Positions 56,080 through 64,000 of a stretch of DNA of 64,000 bases are shown here, piece after piece; position 1 is the stretch's first letter; each line of letters opens with the position of its first letter. This stretch comes from Butyriboletus loyo (Eukaryota; Basidiomycota; Agaricomycetes; Boletales; Boletaceae), in NCBI GenBank assembly GCA_038093515.1, contig JBBPSI010000076.1, positions 1-64,000 on the forward strand. The letters are read 5' to 3'. A program made the position numbers and the translations under genes. Below the pieces are notes generated by a model that had not been told where the DNA came from, did no database searches, and worked only from the letters and a program-made list of their open reading frames with translations.

Positions 56080-59000
56080 GACGACCACGATGAACACAAC
56101 ATGCCTTTCGAGCGTTCCACGCCATCAACAACAACGCCGACCATACCTTCTACCACCAGGACTACAGCCATGCCTACGACGACGCCAACTGCCATTATAT
56201 TCATGACCAGCACTTGTACTTGCCGGAAACCACTCACCATGATCACCATCATCCGCATGCGGTCCAGTTGCAGATCCCCCAGTTCATGTTCAATGGCCCA
56301 CCCATATTCGCACCGAGTGGGGGTGCAGAGGTTCTCCCAGCAAATATCCTCGACGGTGGTCCAGTATCCTCCTGGTTCGCTAACAATGGGTTTGCACCGT
56401 GCGTCCCGTACCTTTCCCACTCCTCTCGCGTGCTTATCCTTCTTTTAGTTTCCGTTCTACTCTGATTTTGAGGCAGACCGGTTCAGGATCAACACCTTCT
56501 GATGGTGCTAGCACTGCTGCCTACCAAACCTGTTCCCATGATGAGGCGCAACACCCCCCACTTAATTTTTCCCCTCGTTTCACTGCGAGCGTGAACCCGC
56601 GACAGCAGCCACTTCCTGAACAACCACCCTCGCTCCATGTCCCTACGACCTATATTCCCGATCTCGCTTCCTCGTCCTCATCCACACGATCATCCAACAT
56701 CACTTCGTACGCACTCTCCAATGCCCTTGTTCCAGATCCCGTTCACTCTCCCATAACTGCCCCATCCGCACTTGGCCTCCCAGTATATTCGGCCTCGGGC
56801 TACGATGTCCTCTCGATTCTCTCACGAGTGATGAGCCGTCCCAATCCCACCATCCAGCTTGGTCCCGTCGACTTTGCGTGCGCATTCGTTATCGTGGACG
56901 TGAGACGACACGACTGCCCTATTGTATACGCTTCTCCCACGTTCTGCCATCTAACGGGGTATAGGGAGTAAGAGGTTCTTGGACGTAATTACCGCTTCTT
57001 GCAGTCCCCAACTGGTAACGTCGCAAAAGGTGAACCGCGTCGCTTCGTAGCCCCAGAGGCCGTTTCCTACATGCGAAAGTTGCTTTCGTCGTCCAAGGAA
57101 TGTCAAATAACCCCGATCAATTATAGAAAGGGCGGACAAACCTTTATCAATCTTGTCTCCGTCATCCCTGTTCGCGGTGTCGTACATAATATGCCTGAAG
57201 AAGCTGATAAAGTCGCCTACCATATCGGATTTCAGGTGGACTTGACGGAGCAGCCAAACCGGATACTCGATAAACTACGTTATTGCGTCAACGATAGCTC
57301 GTGAGGAACGGGCAGCGTAGCCAGCAACACTGGGCTTCCTGATATGAGGCATGGTCTTGGTCAGCTCACCCAAGCTCAGAACATGACGAATGTCGGTCCC
57401 AAGGGGGGAAGACATGGGCAAATGATGAGTATGGCAGTGTCGAAGGAGTTGAGGAACTTCATCGCCGACACAACTTTCACGGACTCCGTACCAATCTCGA
57501 CAGGGATAAGCATGGCTGGTCCAACCGGTACCTCAGGTGGATTAGCGGAGCAAGGCAGCAATTCAACGACGCCCCTCACGATGCATGCTCGTGGCGCCAC
57601 CCTCAAGCTCCACTTCTATGAATCGCACGCCTGCTAGCGGCAATATGGTGGCCGGATCGATTCCCGTCTCGTTATCTCCATCCCTTTCACTGCTGCTTCT
57701 TGACTTTCTCCTAGATTTCTTCCTCGTATTGTCTCTCAAAGGTGCTTTCCTCTATGTCCTTCGGTTCGGCTTGTCCTTGGCTATGAACCACAGGAGCTTG
57801 TAGGCAAGAGCATATCTGATGTCTGTCATCCTGCCGATCTAGTGCCGCTTATGAGAGAGTTGAAGGAGGGTAGTGTGAATGGGTTCAGTATTTCAGGGAC
57901 TGGCGATGTTGGCTCGTCGACAAGTTTGGCGTCCAATTTTCTCCCAAAATCAGTGGATCTACTGTTCCGCGCTCTACCCAAGGCGTCGACTTTTTCTTCG
58001 TCTAGGGAGGCGCAGGCCACCTCTACTGAACAGGTTGGCTTTCCTCCTTACCAATCGCCATCCGCCTCAACGTCCCAATCACCACTATCGTCGGGACCAC
58101 TCTATTCAAGTGATCCGTCGGATGGAACAACACCGCCGTATGTTTGGCTCGAATGTCGTGGCAGGCTCCACGTTGAACAAGGAAAGGGGCGGAAAGCTAT
58201 TATACTCTCTGGGCGCGCGCGATGGATGCCCGTCGTGCGGTGGGGTAGCATTGATAAAGCAGGTGGCGTTGGTAATGTCCAGTGCCAAGGAGGAGATGCT
58301 CACAGTGGCTCGCGTATGACGGCAGGTTTGACTCTTTTCCCTCCTACTAGACCCGAGTATCTAACCATTATCCGATCGTCAGGTTCAAGGCCAAGTGAGA
58401 GGTCTCCGCGCGAAGCAAGATCAATCGGTCCCTTGGAATTCTGGGCGCTGTTGTCGTCCCAGGGTACTTTCTTAGTAGCGTCTGCGAGCGTGAGGGACGT
58501 GCTTGGATGGGGAACCAGTGAGGTGATTGGGAGGAGTCTCTGGGCGATGACGAGGGATAGTCGAAGTCGTATGAGAGAGTACGTGGAAGCTGAGTTGGCG
58601 AAGCTGGATACCCCCGAGGTACGTCTCTTCTCCTGAGTGACGGTCCGATGACCTGAATTCAGAGCCAGTGATGACGTTTCGCAGCATGCAAGACACAGAT
58701 TGTGCAAGCGGGGATGGACAGGCAGACGTTGGGGTGCTGGAAAAAAAACATACACGGAGGCTGCGCCCTGCGTTCTTCGTCCTTCCTTGACCCATTTGCA
58801 ATACGAACATCAACAATTCAAGTTTGCGAATCAACGGGCTGCTCGAGGAGTTGCACGCCCTCGAGGGCGCGCGTGCGACTAGTGGTGCTGTGGCTGGGTC
58901 TTCTTCTAGCACGATAGGGACGGGACACATCGCGACTGGTCAACCTTGCCCGTCTTCTTCGTCCATAAACGCAAACGCAAACCCGCAGTTCGCGTGGGGC

Positions 59001-59180
59001 AGTGGTGTGTGGGTGTGTGTGTAGACAGGTCTGAAATGCGAAAGGTCACTGCATGGCGAAGCGAGAGCTTGAAGGCTTTGCACGGAGGTGCGGGGATTAC
59101 ACGGGGGTGAGCATGGACCCGTTCGACTCCAGCATGGACGCTATCGCGTCGCAGGGCCTGTCGACGCACTATTAGTGGTG
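56080..59180 (+). pseudogene. wc-1: White-collar-1-type LOV/PAS photoreceptor, inactivated
   Basis: Clear WC-1 text in order: FMFNGPPIFAPSGGAEVLPA, a Ser/Thr-rich linker, the LOV domain (LGPVDFACAFVIVDVRRHD, PIVYASPTFCHLTGYRE, then GRNYRFLQSPTG, KGEPRRF, INYRKGGQTFINLVSVIPV, YHIGFQVDLTEQPN), KELRNFIAD, PAS-B (LVLGYEPQELVGKSISD, CHPADLVPLMRELKEG) and PAS-C (GPLEFWALLSSQGTFLVASA, VRDVLGWGTSEVIGRSLW). Breaks: in-frame TAA at 56969-56971 inside LOV, TGA at 57302-57304, a frameshift near 57757 in PAS-B and another near 58840. The photochemical cysteine (GRNCRF in active relatives) is tyrosine (TAC 56990-56992). Basidiomycete WC-1 proteins lack the zinc finger, so its absence is normal. The active form would act with WC-2 in blue-light sensing. 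Confidence 0.88.
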
Positions 59181-59255
59181 CGCTCGCTCGGCTTGCCGTT
59201 CTTGCTCGCGCGACCTGCTATCTCACCCCGCAGCAGCCGTTGCTTCTGAATCTCA

Positions 59256-59807
59256 TCAAACAAGGGCTTGAACCCACGACCAGCTGCCGGATACGCGTTC
59301 AAGAAGGCAGCTTCGTCTCGGTTGTACCTTTCCAGTCCCGGACAGCGTCAGTGGTGGAGTGGTCGGTACGTGGCGCTGAAGCCCAAGCACTGGCAACACG
59401 TACCGGTAGAACTCCTCGGCGACGACTTGGCGCACCTTCCGCTTCGTTGCGGTGAACTCTCTCATGTCGCCTGTGTACCATGTCTCGGGCCAGTCCTTGA
59501 GGGCCAGATCACCCATGCTCGGGTCAGGGTTCTCCCACTGGCTGACGGCCTCTCGCCATGCCAGCCTCCCCTTCTTCTTCAGGTTAGGTACGGAAACGCC
59601 AGGGATTGGCATGGCCTTTTTTGCCTGACTCGGGGTCGCGTGGTGTGCCTGCCAGTGGTCGGTTGCAGTCGCTGATGATGGCGGGTCAGCATTCACGTGA
59701 GATGATGAGAGACGACTCGGACGCGCCCCACGATCCGTTTTACAGGGAAACTCCAGGAAACCTGCCTCTCGTGCAGGGGAACTGGTATCCACGCGTTTCC
59801 CGTTCAT
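59256..59807 (-). CDS. Uncharacterised fungal protein, possibly partial
   Basis: The minus-strand frame contains a coherent block: GRLAWREAVSQWENPDPSMG, LALKDWPETWYTGDMREFTA, TKRKVRQVVAEEFYRYVLP. This WxxAVxQWExPDP...DWPxxWYTGxMR...KRxxR order recurs, as far as I recall, in many anonymous Agaricomycete proteins and may belong to a repeated or mobile-element-borne gene; I cannot name it. The frame continues down to 59256 with lower-quality sequence, so the true 3' end may be earlier at a splice site. The ATG at 59807 is the first in frame; the ATG before PIPGVSVPN (about 59615) is a better-looking start. Confidence 0.4.
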   Translation of the reverse strand: MNGKRVDTSSPAREAGFLEFPCKTDRGARPSRLSSSHVNADPPSSATATDHWQAHHATPSQAKKAMPIPGVSVPNLKKKGRLAWREAVSQWENPDPSMGDLALKDWPETWYTGDMREFTATKRKVRQVVAEEFYRYVLPVLGLQRHVPTTPPLTLSGTGKVQPRRSCLLERVSGSWSWVQALV

Positions 59808-60640
59808 AAAATCCGTAAAAACATGTCAACTCTTACGCGGGCGAAATCCGACCCGCTCACGGCGTGGCTGCTTTCTTGCCACACCGACGCAAGCAACTCC
59901 CTGGTCGAGCAACACTGATGCGGATTCACCCTGGCACACACACATACAGTACATCACCCATCATGCGGGCACGCGCACCCGTCCGCTCGTCTCGTATCCC
60001 GCCCGGATCGCGTTGTTCATATCAGCTCCGAGACGCGTCGAGTTCCCGGTTCGACCCTCTCTTCGCTCACCCCCCCCTACAGGCCGCGGCTCCGCGAGTC
60101 AGTTGGACGGGGTATCCGGGATGCCATCCCGCGACGCGTCGGCGTGTCGCACCGCTTCATCTTCGGAGACGTGGCCTGTCCGTCGGCGCTGTGTCGCTTG
60201 CACCTACCGCGATCGCAGCCACCCCAAAAGGGAAGGGCACGTGACCGTAAAACGGCTGGGTAAAATCGTGCCGGTAAACTCGGTTTTCTTTGGTCACGTG
60301 ATCCATTACATTTCCCTATCTTTCAACTGGGCCCCGCTCGCGTCCAAACACTCCATAGTCCTTGCCTCTCTACCTTCTTTTCACGACACGATCTCCAGCT
60401 CCCCACGGCGAAGATGACCCAAACACGGCCAACGCCATCCCACCCACCCGTCGCTGCCACAAATCCTACCCAGATCATCTCTCCAACGGCCCCCGACTAA
60501 GCCTCCTCGAAGCCATGTTCAATGGTGACCTCCCCAGCTCATCGAGACCTCAAACCACCCTCTTCCACATGCTCGAGATGTTCAAGACCTGCTGGCATTC
60601 GTAAGTCCACGCGATTCAAGATGAACACCGAGACGAGACG
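59808..60640. other. Spacer with two CACGTG sites
   Basis: CACGTG occurs at 60238-60243 and 60295-60300, 57 bp apart, before a possible plus-strand start (ATG near 60415, MTQTRPTPSHPPV) that soon meets a stop. Otherwise nothing is recognised. Confidence 0.4.
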
Positions 60641-60935
60641 TCATCCAGCCAACTTTGTTTCCTTTCGCCAGCTGATCCAGGTGTCCAGGTGCCAATTGGG
60701 GACCGCATGGGTTGAATCGAATCGTGCGTTGTGGTTTTGTCCTGTGGCATTTGGTTTGGTACTAATGGTTGTTTGGGCAGTGGACGGCTCTGGCGACTGC
60801 CGTTGTCCTTCGCCCGTACTTTGCCAAGTCCCTCCTTGGTTGGCGGCAAAGGAATCCCGGGTTGACGGGACGGGCTGCCCCTGAAAGGCATCTCGGGGCC
60901 ACCAGCCAAAAGAGAAACTTTGGATGGATCCATGA
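60640..60935 (+). pseudogene. Second copy of the SDR C-terminal remnant
   Basis: It matches 31385-31690: RQLIQV, then WTALATAVVLRPYFAKSLLGW, RNPGLTGRAAP. Only the last ~90 codons are present. It lies at the same side of TPR-CHAT copy 2 as the longer remnant does of copy 1, marking the edge of a segmental duplication. Confidence 0.65.
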
Positions 60936-61170
60936 TATCGATTCAGTAGTAGGTTGGTATTGTGTTAATGTTAAGCGCTAAGCAACGGCCAGAGTATCTG
61001 CTGACTACATGCAATGTATCCAATGGTATTTAATGTCCTTCTGACGTATCCAAGTATCTGCGAAAAGATTACTGCCGGAATACAGATGCTACGGTAGAGG
61101 CAACTGCGAGTACTTCAGTTCGGGTAACAACGCACCGTGGAAAACATGCACGCACAGGAAAGTAGATCCA

Positions 61171-63688
61171 CTAGGCACCAATATGAACGTAGAGGATCTG
61201 TTGATCCATGGGGATGTCGCTCGAACGAATACTCCTCAATGTCCTGTGCAACGCCAGAGCTGCTCGAGTGTGATCCAGGTGACCAGACTCGTCCACTAAA
61301 TTGTCATAAAACCTAGATGTGATCTTGTTTGTGTGCGCGTCGTCAACCGCCCACATCGTTCCAATGACTGAACTGAACCCTGCGAACTGCATGGCCGCAG
61401 CAAGATGAATGACCTCGTCGGGACTCTCCTCATCTCCAGCAGTTGTATGACAAGCCGACAGATACGCAAACCTGGCGTTCCGCAAGTCATATTGCATGAT
61501 GTGTTCAATCCTCAATAGTCCGTCACCGAACGCAAACCCAGACTTGAACGGATCCGTCCGATTGGGGATCCCATGACAGGCGAGGTGAACAAAGTCGTTC
61601 TTGTTCAATGCTTCACCAACCCTGACGATGCTTGCATCCTCGTCCTGAATGCGAGTAAGTGTTGCAACTAACCCAATACGTTGCGATATGGTGGATAGTT
61701 CGGTGTTCACCGAAGCGAGCATTTCCTGTCCCGGAGCCTGCGCCTGCCCAACGACCAAGAAACGATGTTGTTTCAGCGATGGATCCGATGGACTTCTCTG
61801 TCGCGCGCGAATGAGGGCTGTCAACGTCGGTGTATAGGACGAAATATAGAGATCCGATAGCATGGGTTGGCCATTCCTAAACGGGCCGGCAGCGTGCAAT
61901 GGGAGAAGCGAGAAGTCGGCAGTCGGGCACCACCAGATGTGCGATCCAGGAGGACAGCAATTCTGAAGGATTTTCACTGTTGGGAAAACAATCCTGTCCC
62001 AGAGCTTTCGGAGAAAAAACTGGATTCTCCTTGTCATGTCCTGGAACTTGGCAGAGTCAATCAGAGAATGAAGTTCCAATGATAGTTCAGAGACATCGGC
62101 TTTCGTGATGGGAAGAGCAACATGGATGGGATCTTGGTGGGATAGAAGCACCAGTGCATCGCAGCTGTATTGGCTGGCATTTACAATTACCACTGGACCA
62201 CTGGCAACAGCGACCTGGAGATCAGAGAACAGTGGAGGCTGGAGGAAATGAGAGAGGCCAGGCAGGTTTCGAATATCAGTGATGATATCCTGCAATTGGA
62301 CATTGAGACGCCACGCCCGACCATGCTGAGAGTCAGTGTTGGGAGGGGCATCAAACACACCACGAAGGGAAGTGGTGACCTGGGTGAACTTGTCTGCCAA
62401 TTTCTTGCCTGTGTCACCGGATGCCACAACATCATCAAGGGGTGAGCGAAGGTGGGTTAACTGACTCCAGAAGACACCACAGCCTTGTTCAAGGAGCTCG
62501 ACTGCATTGGTGGGATTGCCATAATGAAGACAGGCTGAAAACGCATCAACTGGCAGAGATGTCATGAGCTGTTTGAGTAATGCAAGATTCTGAGGAAGAG
62601 ACGGCAGAGTGGCGAGATGATGAACACTGAGATGCAAAAATGTTTGGTAGGCTAAAACTGTGCTACTATGTGAGTACTCTTCAGCTCGCTTGATCCATTG
62701 TTTGGCACATTCGAGATCAGCGGAAGAAACTGTCTGAGAGAGATCGGAAAGCTGGGAATATAAATTGAATGCTTCCTGGAGGTCGTTCATGCCAAGCATA
62801 ACTGAGTATTTCGATCGGGTATGCAGGGAGTTTGTGATACCGCCCAGTGAAAGGGCTCGAGAAGGATGCCCACGTGGGTGAAGTTCCAATGCATTGCGTT
62901 CGAGTGCAAGTGCCTCCTCCAGGTCAGATACCTGACTGAGCTGGTTGAAACGGGAATAAAGGGAGCTCGCGATGTTGCCCAGTGAAAGGGCTCGATCAGG
63001 ATGCCCCTGTGGGCAAAGTTCCAATACATTGCATTGGAGCACAAGTGCCTCGTCGAGGTCAGATACCTGACCAAGCTGGTTGAAACGGGTATGGAGGGAG
63101 CTCGCAATGTTGCCCAGTGAAAGGGCTCGATGAGGATGCCCCTGTGGGCAAAGCTCCAATGCATTGCGTTCGAGGGCAAGTGCCTCGTCGAGGTCAGACA
63201 CCTGACCAAGCTGGTTGAAGCGGGAATAGAGGGAGCTCGCGATGTTGCCCAGTGAAACGGCTCGATCAGGATGCCCTTGTGGGCGAAGTTCCAATACATT
63301 GCGTTGGAGCGCAAGTGCCTCGTCCAGGTCAGACACCTGACCGAGCTGGTTGAAACGGGTATGGAGAAAGCTTGCAATGTTCCCCAGTGAAAGGGCTCGA
63401 TGAGGATGCCCCTGTGGGTGAAGTTCCAATGCATTGCATTCGAGCGCAAGTGCCTCATCCAGGTCAGACACTTGACCGAGCTGGTTGAAATGGGAATAGA
63501 GGCAGTTCGCGATGTTGCTCAATGAAATGGCTCGATGAGGATGCCCCTGTGGGCGAAGTTCCAATGCATTGTGGTGGAGTGCAAGTGCCTCGTCAAGGTC
63601 AGACACCTGACCGAGCTGGTTGAAACGGCTATGGAGGGAGCTCACAATGTTGCCCAGTGAAACGGCTCGATCAGGATGCCCCTGTGGG
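61171..63688 (-). pseudogene. TPR-CHAT protein, copy 2, 5' end cut off by a mobile element
   Basis: It is near-identical to copy 1 through the CHAT domain: HLACHG at 61570-61587, YLSACHTT with Cys codon 61450-61452, SSVIGTMWAVDD, and the same last residues. The TPR array (about 62870-63688) has about six 135-bp units, more diverged than in copy 1. At about 63688 the repeat homology stops in mid-unit (after gcccctgtggg) and unrelated sequence begins, so the N-terminus and start codon are gone. The remaining frame is open for 824 codons, so the interruption is recent, or the element now supplies a promoter for it. Confidence 0.8.
62870..63688 (-). repeat. 135-bp tandem TPR-coding repeats in CHAT copy 2
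   Basis: Units with the ggatgcccctgtggg core recur every 135 bp (63000, 63135, 63270, 63405, 63540, 63675), the last one broken. Confidence 0.9.
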
Positions 63689-64000
63689 TTGTTACAGTAG
63701 TGGTATACTTTTTGTTATAATCATAACATTTTATGCATACACTTCGTACACTTTCACTTCGGACTTAGTCGATTTCACTTTCAAAAGGTCATGTGACATA
63801 GTGCACGTGATCGTGGGAACTTACATGTGATCCCTTGCTGACTAAGCATATGATGTCATGGCCTAGACCAGGCCTAGACTCTATGACGTCACGACACATG
63901 TATTTAATCTCCATTTACTTCTCTTCTTTATGATCCCCGTGCCTCGTGTGGTTAATCACCGTTGCGCTTCTCTTCTTTAGTCTAGCCATGTATAGTAATT
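63689..64000. mobile_element. Probable LTR (end of a retroelement), running off the right edge
   Basis: The sequence after the broken TPR unit starts (t)TGTTACAGTAGTGG, the TG... start typical of LTRs, and has no similarity to the CHAT gene. It contains a TATTTAAT box (about 63900), inverted/direct ggcctaga motifs, tgacgtca-like sites and CT-rich tracts. The other end, CA terminus and target-site duplication lie outside the window. Confidence 0.55.

Noticed and set aside
56969..57005. Reading the LOV stop as part of a 37-nt intron (GTAAGAG...TTGCAG)
   Set aside because: Removing it deletes the conserved VLGRNxRFLQ and shifts the frame; the upstream and downstream LOV text is contiguous in one frame without splicing.

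Overview
The window reads as nuclear DNA of a filamentous basidiomycete, most likely an Agaricomycete. Genes are cut by many 45-80 nt introns (GT-AG, with two GC-AG cases that keep a conserved frame). The families present fit this: a White-collar-1 relic, an orsellinic-type non-reducing polyketide synthase relic, a class II DAHP synthase, CHAT-peptidase/TPR proteins, a Crinkler-type effector, a 35-residue metallothionein and a giant DUF3638 protein. No bacterial operon logic applies.

Layout. 1-0.5 kb: 3' end of a FAD/NAD oxidoreductase. 0.7-6.4 kb: three tandem paralogues of a membrane-anchored coiled-coil family. 6.4-9 kb: no recognisable gene. 9-9.7 kb: isoprenylcysteine methyltransferase-like gene. 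10.8-13.2 kb: class II DAHP synthase, reconstructable through about a dozen exons. 13.4-17.2 kb: HUL5/UBE3C-type HECT ubiquitin ligase. 19 kb: a small unknown gene. 20.1-26.2 kb: two tandem copies of a ~3.1 kb segment, each with an intact three-exon metallothionein gene of 35 codons, which is too short for routine ORF calling. 26.4-29.6 kb: kinesin-7/CENP-E-like motor. 30.4 kb: tRNA-Gln(CUG).

The right half is an accessory, fast-changing region. It holds remnants of an SDR enzyme and a carotenoid oxygenase (30.8-32.2 kb), a TPR-CHAT gene built of nearly identical 135-bp units (32.6-35.5 kb), a decayed polyketide synthase (36.3-39.5 kb), an apparently intact three-header Crinkler/nuclease-like/kinase gene (39.65-42.2 kb), fragments of a second polyketide synthase (42.8-43.1 kb), a ~3,000-residue DUF6606/DUF3638/DUF3645 gene (44.2-53.9 kb), a White-collar-1 pseudogene that has lost its photochemical cysteine (56-59 kb), and a second TPR-CHAT copy (61.2-63.7 kb) cut off by what looks like the end of an LTR retroelement.

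Housekeeping genes (HECT ligase, kinesin, DAHP synthase, ICMT) lie mainly in the left and middle parts. Gene duplication, decay and putative conflict or self-recognition proteins concentrate to the right of 30 kb. All assignments come from reading conserved motifs and splice-site logic; no database search was run.
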